Assembly (NCBI GenBank): GCA_905178155.1 | Contig: CAJINV010000003.1 | Span: 3,777,600-3,841,599 of the forward strand | Reading direction: 5' to 3' | From: Amoebophrya sp. A120 | Lineage: Eukaryota; Sar; Dinophyceae; Syndiniales; Amoebophryaceae | Length of the DNA: 64,000 nt | Shown: positions 34,431-46,859 of the stretch, in pieces | How positions within the stretch are numbered: position 1 is the stretch's first letter | How the letters are laid out: every line of letters starts with the position of its first letter | Notes under the pieces: generated by a model | Databases searched by the model: none | The model's input: only the letters and a program-made list of their open reading frames with translations | Told to the model about the DNA's origin: nothing | Position numbers and translations under genes: made by a program

Positions 34431-35263
34431 GCTTACTTACTACATTCATTATTTCTTCGGTATTAATAGTGCATCACTGCCTCTACTATGTTGACGGACT
34501 TTTACAGGATCTGCTTTCAGAGGATCTTTTCATCGAATGTATTTATTGGCAACAAATAGTGAATGCGTGTGTAGAAAAAAAATAAAGAAAAATTGCAAAA
34601 ACCTGCTAGAAAAAATCTAAATCTAAATACGCAGTGAAGAAATGCGTCCAGAGTGGTAGCCATCACTCGCTCTCTTGACCTTTTGCAAATACGAGAATAC
34701 AGATTTGATTAATATGAAATTCAGGAGTTGTGGCTGTTGTCGCCACTGACTTTTGATAGAAAGTTACTGATTCAAGAGAAAAAACAGATAGTCAAAATAT
34801 CAGCTGCGGTTGTGCCGCCGTAAAGAATGTGAATACTTTGTGTACCACCAGTGGACTGAAAAATAAACAAGAACAGCATCGAAAAATACGAAGTTCGGAA
34901 AGAAGCTATTCGGGATTATAGATTGAGGAAATCAATGCAAGAGATTTTGGCTACAAGCCCGCCAATCCACCGGGTTGAACCGCCTGCCTTTCCCGAGAGC
35001 GTGGTAGATTCAGGGTGGAAGCAAGAACTGAGGGATCGCACAGGCGCGTGGTTGTACTGGAGGGGTTGAGGTTGTGAAAGGAAGTAATCTGTGGGTATCA
35101 GTTTTTCGAGCGAAAATTTTCAAAAGACCTGACCACAAAGAATCACGATTCGGATTCCAAGAGGGCAAATAAAATCACACATCAAGAATATATCTGACCC
35201 GCACCTGAGTAAGCTAAGTGCCTGCATTGACGCGTCTCGGCACTACGCCGACAATAATGCCAG
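34431..35263. other. Intergenic, AT-rich
   Basis: About 830 bp of AT-rich sequence with A-runs near 34570-34610. No ORF, repeat or RNA gene recognised. Confidence 0.45.
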
Positions 35264-36053
35264 ATGGTGGCTAGCGCGGCCTCGACACGCGAGCCGCACT
35301 GGAGCGAGGTCGCGTTTTTTGTCTTGCCCATCAGGCTCACGGTGTTTGCAAACGCGCTGCTCACCCTGGTTTTCGGCGTCATATTGCTTTCCGCCCGACA
35401 TTCGTGGCACCTCTATTTCCTCGGTGGCGGGTACACCTACCAAGCCTCGACCGCCTTGGGCATCGAAAATTTCGTCGCCATCCTGGTTGGCCTACTGGGC
35501 ATCAACGCAGCATGGCGAAACCGTTCGGACTTCCACTTTACCTTCCTGCTCTTCGGTCTGTACCGTTTCGTCAACCTCTGCACGTGTGCCGTTCTGGACT
35601 TCTCGCTCATAGCAACCTGTGAAGAATGGATTACGGACATACAAGGACAGATTGATCAGCACGGCTTTTCGCAGACCATGTACTGATAGATATGCACCAC
35701 TGATGTCGCTGTTAGTTTTTAACATCTTTACTGTCGTAGTCCGATTTTTCAATGATAAAAATGATTTTTACAACTCTCGGCAAAGAACTGTTGCCCGACA
35801 GACACCAGATTTCTCGAGACTCCGAAAAACTTCCAGGTTTCGCATTTCTTTCGAGGGTCGGTGCGGAGAGGAGCGTCGGAACTACATGCTGGCGACCTAT
35901 TCCATGATCGTGTTGTACGCTTACCTGTTCTGGGTCTCTATCAAATACCACCGCGAGCTGCAAAGACGCCCGGATTACCTGTTCGAGAAAAGACCCGACG
36001 AGCTGGCATATTACACCCTGGGAAAAAACTTCCCGGTTGCTGCGCGAAGCTAG
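35264..36053 (+). CDS. Multi-pass membrane protein, CEEW-family member 3
   Basis: Exons 35264-35679 and 35837-36053 with a phase-2 GT-AG intron, about 210 residues. Four hydrophobic segments: LTVFANALLTLVFGVILL, ENFVAILVGLLGINAA, FTFLLFGLYRFVNLCTC and a last one, YSMIVLYAYLFWV. CEEWITDIQ follows the third, as in the protein at 27161. The joined sequence GFSQTMFRISFEGRCGEERR parallels the GFFNEEMYNIAHDQFCIGET segment of that paralogue. This supports the splice. It lacks the CFxCxPxPLACFLH N-terminal motif. Function unknown. Confidence 0.75.
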
Positions 36054-36516
36054 CAATAGTAGGGACGACGGCGCAGGATCAGGAGTGCACTAGAGAAGAG
36101 CTGTTGTTTAGCTCTACTCTCAAGGAGGATGTGCTGACGGATTCATTGTGTAGTAGCAAGCTCCTTGCTCGACAAAAGAAAGCAAATTGGAACCATTTTT
36201 CAAACCGTAGGTGCGCTTGTTTTCTTTTCCAATTTCTGTTGTGGGTGACGCAGGAAGTTACGAAACCACTGAAAGACTTTGGAACCCCGGGCGGAACAAG
36301 TTGTGCACCGTCTGTTTTCGCGTGATTAGAGACAGCAAAAACCACTCAGGATCACGATTCTTTCTTCTCGTAGGTCAGAAGTTGAACAAATTTTAGGGTC
36401 CGCAGCTATGCCTAGTCGGTGATTCTCGAGAAAAATCTGCGGCGTGCGCAAGTATGTCCCCACCTCGATTTGTGTTTTCCAGTTTTGAGCAGAGGTTGAG
36501 GTTGTAATACACGAGG
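36054..36516. other. Intergenic
   Basis: About 460 bp with no supported gene before the AP-5 zeta start codon. Confidence 0.4.
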
Positions 36517-39500
36517 ATGTCGTCGTCTGGTGCGAACAGTGCAAATCTGCTTATGGAGCAGGTGGTCGCGGAATTGAAGGCTCAGCGGCGGGACGCAGCT
36601 GTGGCGGTGACGAGTTTGCGGCAACTGTTCCAGTCCTCCATCCTTTCGCTGAATAAAAACCATGATGTCGCTGCGACGCTGTTCTCTTCAAAGAATAGCA
36701 CTTCCTCCAGCAGCACGCAGCCTCACCAGCAGTCTTTCACGCTGGCGCAGCGCCGCCTGCTTACGGAGCTCTTTGCGCTTCTGTTGCAGCCGGACACCAG
36801 CATCGTTCCGCCAAGGGTGAGAATACTCGTTGCCGCACTGATTCGGGAATTTGCTGTGTCCGTGCGGCCGCAGTGCGTCACGGAAGCGTTGTGTTCCCCG
36901 CTATCCTATGCACAGCACTTGTTTCAGCCACCCCGTGTGGCGGGTGCCGGTTCAACTGCAGGTGGAGCCTCATCTCGTGGGAGCGGAGGCAAAGACCCTA
37001 ATTCGGCGGAGTCAGCGTTGGACCAGAGCGTGGATTCAACACGGACGCCGCGCAGTGAGCAGCCGATTCCGTCCTCCCCCAGCAGCACCGCGGCGGGCGC
37101 AGCGCAGTATTTTTCCGATTCATTTCCCAATCCTGTGGATGTGCTCGCAGCGGCCGCGCGGCGGGTGAAGCTGGAGAGGAGTACTAGCGAAGGTGGCGGT
37201 TGCGACGAACAGGACCACAGCGTCGGTGACAGCAACGCAGCGGCAACGCCCTCCTCGACGCGATCGCGAAATCCGGAATTCGCCCGCGGTTGGAACACGA
37301 TCCCCGGTGACACTGGGTACTACTGTCCCCCGATCGTGTCGTCAACGACGGTACTGAGCACTTGTTTGCCGGAGTTCTTCCTCAAACTGGCACTGGTTGA
37401 GCTGCGAGACCCGAAGGCCCGATACCCGCCAAACGCGGGTTTCGGTTTTGTGCGCCTGGAAAATGGTACGAAACATTCACATGGTTCCCGCGGTGGAAGG
37501 CGTACTAGCGGCCACTACCCAGGCGAGAAGGAAAAATCACCGGCCGATTCTCTAGCTTCCTCGAACGGGAGCAGCGGCAGTTCCGATACTGACTTATTCG
37601 GGCATGACATGACAAACGACAATGCAGCTCTGGCCCCGTCAGCGGACATCGGAAGTCCTCGCCGCGCTGCAGACGACGCTGCCCGAGATTCCTCTGGTGT
37701 TGTCAAAACCGCAGAAACAGACTCTCGCAGGAATTACAGTAAGCGGGCTCACTCTCCGAATGAGAATGACAGCACCCGGTTTGATGTGCTACAACCACTT
37801 GTGGAACAAGATGATCAACAACCGTACGAGGCTGTCGACGTGTTGAATCTGTATGTGCTGCGACCGTCCGGGGATGAGTGCGCCGACGTGAACATGGAAA
37901 ATTTGCTTGCGTGGTTTCTCGGTTTCCACCTGCTCGAGCGGCGCATGGAGCGCGCACCCCTGAGTCGGCGAGCGCAGTGGACGCGACTGCTGCTACGCGT
38001 GGCCGTGGCGGTGTTCGAAAAACTACGCAAGGATCGGGAGGAAACGCACCGCAAGTTCGAAGATCATCTAGAGAAGCTTCCGAGCAACTGGGTGGAGCAG
38101 CCGCAAACCTCGGCGCCGATCCTGCTGGCGTCAGGGCCTGCAAAAACAGGTAGGAACAAAGCCGACCCGGGCGGCGCAATATCCGGCGGTCCTCGAGGGA
38201 CCACATCGGAAAGAGCGCACAGGAGCGGCGCCTCTGCAGCGACGGCGTCCAGCGATGCGTCGTCGCGCAGCACGACGCCACGAAGTAGCACGACGGCGCG
38301 GTCGCGACACGGGAATACTAGGGGACGCGGTTTGTATGATCCGCACATGGCCGCGGTCGCGGCGACGCCCAATAACAGGCACAGTCAATCGATTGCCAAC
38401 ACACCTGGCAAAACTACGTCGATTGGAAGCACGACGCCGCCTGGTGCAACGCCCTCGAACAAACGAGTTACCGAAGCTTTGGGTCACCAGAGTAGTAGAT
38501 CACTACCAGAGCAGCAGTCCCCAGCCGACCCGGTAGAACAACAGCAGCTGGCAAACAAACTCTTTGAAAGCATGCTGTGCGAAGACAGTCCTCTGGCTAC
38601 GGTTTCCGAACTAGTGCAGGCAAGGGAGGCTGTGTCGGTTGCGTTGCGCTGCCACTCGTTGGTAGCACTGGTGCATCACCTGATATTATGCAGGGGGCGC
38701 TTGGCGTTTGCGCGAAAGTTGCTGAGTGTCGTATTTGGTATCTGACAGCGAGCTCGATTTTGTATATTAGCTTATCGCTCTCTGCTTTTAGTGTTAGCTT
38801 CTCTCTTTTCGGTCACTTTTGTGGATACAAAATCAAGTACTTAGACTGCTGCAGCTGCTTCAAACGCCGAAGTGGACCACTTGTATGTATCCGCCTATCT
38901 GCGGCGGCGGAGCCTGCGTTCCCGCCGATGCAGACCGTGCCTTGCGGGGACGGAGAAGACGAGGAACAGAACTTGCAAGATGCTGCGGAAGCTTTACAGC
39001 TAGTGAAATTCTGCAACTACGCAGGGGATGCGGCCGGGGTAAGTCAGAAGAACACTGCGGCGCAATCGGACCACGACGCCAGGCACAACAACTATTCTTC
39101 CACCGGAAAATCGGCGGAGCCCGGTACTAGGTTGGAACAGAACTACTGCGGTCCTCGAGAGCCATACAGCACAACGTACCTGATTCCCAATCCATTGCAG
39201 CACACGTGCAACAGCCTCTACCACATTGTTCTCTTTCCCATGGAGCAGTTTTTCTGTTACCTTCTGACCAGCACCAGTGTGAAGACGTCGTCAAAGGGGA
39301 AGAAAAAGCTCTGGAAGCGGCTGTTCGGCACTAACAGCGAGCACCGGCAAGTCACCGAGGTGGACGGGCAGTTTTCGTCGCCGGGAGATAACTTCACGAT
39401 TTTAAACCTGTCGCTCGAATATACGGATGACCAGGTGCTGCACGTCGCGGTTTTTTCCACGCTCTACCACTACCTGTACCACGTATACTTTCTCGGCGTC

Positions 39501-42500
39501 TGTGCCAGACTGGGCGGCGCGACGTCGGAGGTTATTGCGAAGAACGGAGCAACAAGATCAGCGAGTACGAGCAAGGAAAGGTTTTCGGGGCGTCGTGGGG
39601 AGAACCACGACGATGTCGCAAGAACGTTCGACGCGTCTTCGTCTGTCAACCAAGGCACTAGCGTCTCAGCTGACGAACCGCCACTCTTCTACCGAACAAG
39701 CCAGCGCGCCACTGCCTCCGCGGCCTCGAGCTCTAGCGGCTCCTCCGGGCCGCGCTTGCGAGGCGGACAACAGGTTCCGAGCTTTCAGACTCCACGAAGA
39801 GTTCTCGAGCCGTTTTCCACGGAGGAGGGGGATGGTAACGACAAAGATAGTACCCTCTTCCCAATGCACCCGTACTTTCGAAACGTGATTATAGCCTACT
39901 GCCACCGTGTGTTAGCTCAGAGTGAACGCGAAGCCTGCGTGAGTAGCAGCAACAATGGCAGCGGGCGCGGGGTCGATGAAAGTGCAAAGGATGCGTGGCC
40001 AAAGAGTGTCGCGTACGCGTGGCAAAGCCAGATGATAGAAGCCAGCGCGGTGGAGGCCGTGCGGATTCTCGATTTGCTTTGCATCATGGATTCGTCGCTC
40101 GTGTCTGCGATTTTCCCGGCGGTGAAGCGTGTCTACGAGCGGCAGTGTTGCGCTTCGACAAGCTCCTCCACGAGCAGCGCCTCCTCGACCCGCTCTGCCT
40201 TCATGGGTGTTGCGAGTGCGAGTGTCGATCACCCAGCCGGACCGCCGGGGCATCACGCAGATCTTGGCGCGTACGACGCGTCGGTCGCTTCGGGGAAGCA
40301 GCGCGGGTGTCACGGCGCCGCGCTGGGCGATCCCGCCGGAGTAGGGGCGACGGCCCGCGGCCGCGGCAGCGGGATTTTGTTCTGCACGGTGCTGCAGTTT
40401 CTGCTCAACCACGGACACCACGTGATCTTTGACATGGATCCGGTTTTGTCGCACTTTTTTCTGTCGCAGACCAGGAAATCGGCTTTGCTGGCCATGAACA
40501 CGGTTTTGTTTCTGATTCAAAACCGCGACACGTTGCTGAAGCACTACCCCTCCGTGTTCCAGAAATACTACCCGGTTTTGCTGCAATTGGTCGTTCTGCA
40601 TCCGCGAATCGTGTCGCAAGAGATCCTGAGTCTTTTGCCGGCGATGGTCGGGCCACTCTCCCTGCAAGGATTGTTTCACCAAATTCTGGACCTACCTCTG
40701 ACGGCCGCATTCGTGGAGGACCCCTTTCTATCTACGTGCAACGTGAGTACCTACTTCGGGCGGGCCAGCAGCGCAGCGTACCACCCGGGTCTGCTGTCCT
40801 CTTCGGGAAGTGGGGCTGGATCCGCGGGCCCGCACAACTCCGCGTTTGCGTACAACCTAGGTGCGGGGAGTGGTGGCGCCAGTGGCGGAATAGCATCGCA
40901 CAAGCACGGTGGCGGCGCCGGAGCGAAGGCATCCGGACTGCATCCGGGAGGGCTTGGGGCCAACGGCGCCGGAGGCGCGGCACGACGAAATCGGGGGCCT
41001 GGGACGCGTGACGACTTTGGAAAGGATCAACATCATGGGGGGAGGCCTCGATCACCACCCGGGCGCGGCGGTCTCGAACACGAGGGCGGCAGCGCTCGGT
41101 CGCGCAGTCCCCCGCACAAGCGCGCCGCGCGGGACCAGGCCGCGAATCTGTACTGGGTGGCGCAGATGCAGAAGTATTGCCTCCGGAGTCAAGCTACGGA
41201 CGACACATTTTTGTGGCACCAAGCCGCGACGAGGAGCGACCAAGACATTGGGCGGACCCCGCGGGACCAGCACGAGGAACGGATTGCGGAGGAACGCGAC
41301 GCCTACGTGGATTTTCTGTGGCAGCGACTCCCGATCACGCCGCGCGTTAGCAGCATTTGTAAGCTGGTGCCGCGGTTTTTGAGTCTGTTCTTCGAAGTGG
41401 TGTTGAACCATACCACGACTGAGACCGTGCGCGCACTGATTCCGTTGCTTGTGCACCGGTTCAGCCGGGGTCTGTGTCCCGTAGATTTCTTCCAGGAGAA
41501 AGTGCACTCCATTCTCATCGAGAACCTGCACAAAGTTTTCTTCTCCTCCGCATCGGCTGAAGATGTGGTGGACGCGCATGTCGTGCGCGCGATCCAGACC
41601 GGGGTCAACGCCTTTCAACTCTACGTGCCTGGCGCACCGACGCAACCGCTGCTGCTTCCACCTGTGCGGCCGCTCGCAACAAGCTCGAGAATCGGAATAA
41701 GGTCAGACTCGGTGGGACTGGCTTCCGGTATTAAGCCGATACAATCCGCGCGATCAGACCGGTCCTTTGCAAGCAGCGCCTCTAGGGGGATGCACAACTA
41801 TTCAGGGTCTAGTGACTCTACTTCTCGAGCCGCGGCTTACGCGGCTTCCTTTTTGCACTTAGACGGGCACACGCAGGCCGAACTGCTGCATTGGTTTCCG
41901 AACATCTCACCCCAGACCGTGCCGTGGCCACTGCTGACGGGGAATCCGGAAGGCCCGAGAAAGGCCGACACTTGCCATCTGAAATTGGTCGTTCACCTGT
42001 GCCACTTGGTGGGCGAGCTCGCTACGGACGATTGCAGCGGCAGCGACGCGGATGAGCCTTCTTCGCCATTGAATTCGGTTTCTGAAGGATTCTTTCAGAC
42101 CGGCATTTTTGAAGCGCTAGTGCATTTGTTCCTCGCGGCGTGCATGCGGCTGGAGCTTTCGTGCTTCGCGGTGGTGGAAAATCTCGCAGAGTACCAAAGC
42201 CTGGATGTAGGCGGTGCACTGTTTTTCAACAGTACTACGGCAAATAATCATCTTCACGCGGGGGCTGACAACTTCAACATGCCACACCACATGAGCGGCA
42301 GCGCCGACCAATACCACCACCAGCATGGGTCCTCAGCTTTCGGGGCCGAGCATCAGGCCTCGGTCGGTCATTACGATGACGGATCCTACACTGCTGGCGC
42401 TGGAGGTGGGCGGAACGCTTCTAGTCACCATCTTCCTTCAGGCGGTTACAATCATCAGCACGATCACCACGCTAATCGGGAACAAGGCGATCCGAGTTTG

Positions 42501-43209
42501 AAACTGCGGATTCCGTCCGAGGACGAAGTGATACGCCACGATCCGCATCTGGCAATCCGGCACGACCACTTCTCCCCGCCGCAGCGCGTCAACGACGCGT
42601 TTTCTCCACGGCATCACGCCCGCGGGCAGGGCAGCGGGAACTTCTACAATTCGCAGCACCCTTCGCGCAGTCGGTCGCACGTGCGGTCCGCGGAATTTCA
42701 GGTCATGGAGGAAAACGAATTACTGCAGGCCTGCTTCACGTGCAGCCGAACGCTGGCAGTGCTGATCACGGCCTTGCTGAAAATTTGTCTGGTGAAAACA
42801 AATGAACGGAGTCCCGTGGTGCTGGCTTGCTTCTCGAAACTGTTGCGCGTTTTGTCGTGTCGCAAGCGTCACCATCTGCTGGCTGCAGGGTATGGATCTA
42901 TGATGGAATTTTTTTCTTTCGTATGGAATGCGTCTCTCTGGATGTTAACGCCAATCACTTATGTGTTGATCATGGAAACAGTGGAGTTGACAAGCGATGT
43001 CTTCTACTCTGAACGAAAACAGGAGCGACAGTGGGTCCTTGCTGTCTCACTTGGAGAGTCGGTTACTTGATGCTTTGGAGCTGCTCCGGAACCAGCCAAC
43101 TCTTGGACACGTGATCTTCAATAAGCGGGTGCGGAACTCTTTGGCGCATACGGCGCACGGCCACAACCACGTGCCAAGCAATTACGCGCTCCACCCTTTC
43201 TGTTTGTAA
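36517..43209 (+). CDS. AP5Z1: AP-5 complex subunit zeta-like protein
   Basis: Exon 1 starts at ATG 36517 and ends at 38730 or 38737. Exon 2 begins between 38838 and 38934 and ends at 42889. Exon 3 is 43023-43209 (clean phase-2 GT-AG intron). AP-5 zeta is the alpha-solenoid subunit of the adaptor complex that works with SPG11/SPG15 in late-endosome retrieval. Segments line up in order with animal AP5Z1: an ALIREF segment near residue 110; VEAVRILDLLCIMDSSLV; HFFLSQ; then EILSLLPAMVGPLSLQGLFH followed by QILDLP; a GFFQTGIFEALVHLF segment; and the C-terminal LLDALELLRNQP. The protein is more than twice the usual size (about 800 residues) because of low-complexity inserts, including His/Gly-rich blocks near 40750-41100 and 42240-42480. 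The first junction is not resolved. Confidence 0.75.
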
Positions 43210-43644
43210 ATGCACTAGCTCGACGCAGGACGACGAGAGAGATTTTTACATGCACATGCACATGAAGAATTTTGCAAACCAGATCGGCGATCAATTTCAT
43301 GATTGCGATTTTCGAAGAAATGCGAATGACTGCACCATCAAGTAAGCCTACCGAGCAGCCCACTAGTGCTAGTTGTGGGTTCGCCTAATATGCAGTGGAA
43401 TTGTCTTCAATGGATTTTGCGTTACTTTCGTTTGAATTGTCTTCGATGGATTTTGCGTCCAAACGGATGACTGTGTGCTTCTTTTCGGTGGAACGAGGAG
43501 CGGATACTACATCATCCACGAGTCGTGTTTTGAGATCGTAAATGTGTTTGCAATTTTTTCGCCGTAGCTCGCAGAGAGAGAAACAGAAACACGTCAAACG
43601 AGTGGCTGTCGGAGGAGCGAGTTTGAACAGTCGAGAAAAAGAAC
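43210..43644. other. Intergenic with short tandem duplication
   Basis: About 435 bp. A 36-bp-period duplication (units starting GAATTGTCTTC at 43398 and 43434, each followed by ATGGATTTTGCGT) lies in the middle. No gene recognised. Confidence 0.6.
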
Positions 43645-44463
43645 ATGACGACGCCGCATTTGAAGGTCCTGTTCGTGGGACCGGAGGGCGCGGGAAAGAC
43701 GTGGCTCGCCAACCATTTGTGCGACATGCAGAGTGCGGGTTCGAGTTTGCCACCGACTTTGGGCGTACGCGTACTGGAATACGACGACTCACACGTGCTG
43801 GCTCAGGCCGGCGGAGGTGGGGCGCAAAATTACGACGACAGCGCGCAGCTCTGGGACGTCAGCTCCAAGTTGCCAGATAAGTGCTTCACGGCCCTGAAGC
43901 GCGACATCAGCGGGGTTGTGTACGTCTACAATCCGGAGATAGCGACGCACACAGAACAGCTGGAATACTGGTACGACTCCTTCGGGCCAAGAGCACTAGG
44001 TTTGCCGCCACAGTGCTTCCTGATTTGCCAGGTAAAAGAGTCTGTGGTTTCTGTTTCGTTTTCGTTGATGGTGAGCAAGGAGTTCATGATATTCTTTCGC
44101 AGCAACTTTTCCTAGGTAGATCTACATGTGACGACACTGCAACTTCTACACTCAGATGCTAAAGAGCAACAACATGCGAGACTACGTCGTTCCGCAGAAG
44201 ATATCATTCGCGAGCATACAGCAGCCACTTACCATGACCTGGGAGAACGCAGCAGCGAAGGTACTTGCTTGTTTTTTGTGTTTTTTTTTCGCATGAGAGT
44301 TTACTTCCCCTTCAGAGCCAGTGCATTTGCAAAAAGACATCGGGTTGCATTTTTCACAACACTACAGATGAAGCCGACTTTCGACAAGTACCTTGCAAAG
44401 GTGTACAGGACAGTGCAGGAGAGGCAAAGACAAGAAGAAGAGGACGTGATGAAGATGGGATAA
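43645..44463 (+). CDS. IFT22: IFT22/RABL5 small GTPase-like protein
   Basis: Exons 43645-44031, 44156-44260 and 44368-44463, all phase 0 and GT-AG, about 195 residues, the usual length. IFT22 is a Rab-like subunit of intraflagellar transport complex B. The P-loop is GPEGAGKTWLANHL (RABL5 GPCESGKTVLANFL). The pattern then continues PTLGVRVLEYDD, QLWDVSS in place of ELWDCGG, GVVYVYNPEIATHTEQLEYW and QCFLIC. This follows animal RABL5 residue by residue. As in RABL5, the Gly-Gln of switch II is absent, so GTP hydrolysis is likely weak. The last two exons supply the C-terminal helix ending MKMG. Works with the other flagellar genes in the window. Confidence 0.92.
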
Positions 44464-44900
44464 CTTTCGGCGCCTGTATGTGGTTACACACTGGCCTTTT
44501 TCTCTCGCTCGCTTCAACGATTACGTGGGACTGCCTCGTCTGCGGTTTGTTGGCGACTACACTTCCGATCCAAATGACATCCGTGTTCTGCAGCAGGAGC
44601 ACGGTAGGAAGTCGATCAGTTTTTCATGCAATTCAAGTTCAGAAGGTCAAGGTTGTCCACGACAGAAAAATCTGAGAATGTGTACGAGGACCCTAGGAAA
44701 GTGTTTTTCCTGATCTGGTGCTGAAGCCTCTTCATTTGGATGGGACAGTTTCGAACCTTATAAGTACTTAACTTTAATATGCCGATTACGATTTTAAACC
44801 ATGACGATTTTCCTTCTGATTTTGAAAATTTTCAAATCCAACCCGTATTTCGATTTTTCCTGTTTTAAATACCTCTTCGCTTCTATAGCGTTCAACAAAA
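44464..44900. other. Intergenic
   Basis: About 440 bp, AT-rich, no supported gene. Confidence 0.4.
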
Positions 44901-46250
44901 ATGACGCTTACACCATCCTCTCCTGAGACTGTGGTAAAGAAGGCCGACTGGGCCAGCCGGCTGGCGTCGCCTACCGGAATTGCCACGTCTTTGGGTCTTT
45001 TGCTGTGCGTGACTACGACGCAATACTTCTTCGACCCACCGCAGCTCAACACCGAAGCGGCACAGGCGCGGTTCATTGCGATCCAGGGCGATCAGCAGGA
45101 GGAGAAGAAATTTCTGAATTACTGGGGCACGCCCGACGCGGAATTCGACTGGTGCGAGGCGAATTACGTCTCCACGCTTTCAGTACCGAGACTGTGGTCC
45201 TCCTCCGACGAAACCACCTCTGATAGCGCATGGATCGAGGTTCCGGTGGCTGAATCGTGGAACACGGTCACGTCGGTTCTGTACCTCTTCCCAGTGGTTG
45301 TGCCGTTTTGGAATTATTTCCGCCTTCTGCAGATGAAGTCCGCAAGCGGGGACGCGAATTCATCCAGCAGCTATTCTTACTCGCCGGCAGCGGTGCGCGC
45401 ATTGGTGTTTCTGTTTTGCATCATGATTGGCACCACGCTGTTCCACATGACCTTGCGGTACTGGGCGCAATTGGTCGACGAGCTGCCGATTTACTACATC
45501 ATGCTCAACGGCAATTTCGCAGTGTGGAACTGCAGACGAAAACTTTCACGAAGCGGGAACAAGGCAAAACTGCCTTCAAAAAATCCAGATCGTGTGAGTT
45601 GGGCCCTGGCACGGTTCACGGTTTGCTGGGGCTTGGGCCTGAGCATGGGCATACTGACCACCTTGAGCCCGGAGCGGAAACAACTGCATCAGGTGCTGCG
45701 GGGCCTCATGTCGACCAGCTTCAGCATTCTGTTCGTTCACGAGTTCTACGCCTTCGCCCGTGTTTTCCAGGCGCTTGACCAAGCGACGGGGGAAAAAATG
45801 GCAGCGAGGAAATTTCGAAAATCCTTTGTGGACGCAAGGAGCATGTTTCACCTGGCGTTTTTGGAACTCCTTCTCGCGATTCTCTGCTGGGTCGTGGACA
45901 ACGGCTTCTGCTCGGCGCTGCGCACGCGGCTGCCTTTTTACCCGCAGACGCACGCGTGGTGGCACTTCTGGACGGTGGTAGGCTTGTATCACATGTTTCT
46001 CGTCACGGAAATCGTCGAGCAGCTGGCGGTCGCGGTGCCGGAGGTGGAGGCGCGAGTGGGAGGAGAGCGAGATGAAGTGTGCACGCAAGCAGATTCGTCT
46101 GAGGGGGAAAAGAAGGGCGCTGGTCGCACCGGACCTTTTCCGGAATTGCCGCACGTGGGGACCGTGTGTGGCGGCTGGGTACATATTCTGGTTTTCGACG
46201 AGCCGTGTGAAGATTCCGAGAATTCACCAGCGGAAAAAAAGCAAAATTGA
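44901..46250 (+). CDS. Alkaline ceramidase family membrane hydrolase
   Basis: Single exon, 449 codons. An intramembrane amidase of the alkaline ceramidase/CREST family that cleaves ceramide (or phytoceramide) to sphingoid base and fatty acid, normally in ER or Golgi. Visible family marks are DWCEANY (calcium-site residues), AESWNTVTS, FHMTLRYWAQLVDELP with the first zinc-site His, WVVDNGFC, and HAWWHFWTVVGLYH with the other zinc-site histidines. About seven hydrophobic segments are spread through residues 25-380. The loop between DWCEANY and AESWNT is about 20 residues longer than usual. An extra N-terminal hydrophobic helix and a polar 70-residue C-terminal tail extend the protein beyond the usual 270 residues. 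Substrate inferred from the family only. Confidence 0.9.
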   Translation: MTLTPSSPETVVKKADWASRLASPTGIATSLGLLLCVTTTQYFFDPPQLNTEAAQARFIAIQGDQQEEKKFLNYWGTPDAEFDWCEANYVSTLSVPRLWSSSDETTSDSAWIEVPVAESWNTVTSVLYLFPVVVPFWNYFRLLQMKSASGDANSSSSYSYSPAAVRALVFLFCIMIGTTLFHMTLRYWAQLVDELPIYYIMLNGNFAVWNCRRKLSRSGNKAKLPSKNPDRVSWALARFTVCWGLGLSMGILTTLSPERKQLHQVLRGLMSTSFSILFVHEFYAFARVFQALDQATGEKMAARKFRKSFVDARSMFHLAFLELLLAILCWVVDNGFCSALRTRLPFYPQTHAWWHFWTVVGLYHMFLVTEIVEQLAVAVPEVEARVGGERDEVCTQADSSEGEKKGAGRTGPFPELPHVGTVCGGWVHILVFDEPCEDSENSPAEKKQN

Positions 46251-46859
46251 ACTACAAAAATTGCTAGTTCAGTTAGTCATTGTTCTGGCCTTGATGGAGG
46301 TAGCTACTTATCGCAAAAACTACTACGAGCGGACTATGGAATCGGCAACTGTAGCAGTATCTGCTGCGATTTGGTCTGCGCCTGTGTTCCGAAGGAACTG
46401 GTATTTCTGTATTTGCTACAAACTTCGAAAGACAATTTCGTCGATCGTAGACTCGTCAGACCTTGCAATGTGATCGTAGAAGTTGCAGTGCCATTGGAAA
46501 TAATGCACTCAGGATTGATTCTTTTTCTTGATCATATTCGTCAATTGACGCTCGAACTCGGTAATCCAGCTGGGGCTCGTGGCAGCAGATTCGTCGTGGC
46601 TGAATCGTTTGGGACGTCGTGGCCATTATTCGCTGTAAAACAACTTGCGTTCTTTGTTTCAGAAGTGAAGATACCAGTATAGAGTCGTATCTAGTAGATT
46701 TCGTTGGCAGCGCGTGGGCATTTTCCGCCGGCGAGTACATCAAGGTAGAGTAAGTACCTTCGACGACTGGAACCCACTTCACATCCACGTAGCCTTTTTG
46801 TTCATTCGAGCAAAAATAACTCCACAAGTGAACGAAAAAAGCAACAGGTTGCGAACATC
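46251..46859. other. Intergenic
   Basis: About 600 bp, no supported gene or repeat. Confidence 0.4.
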
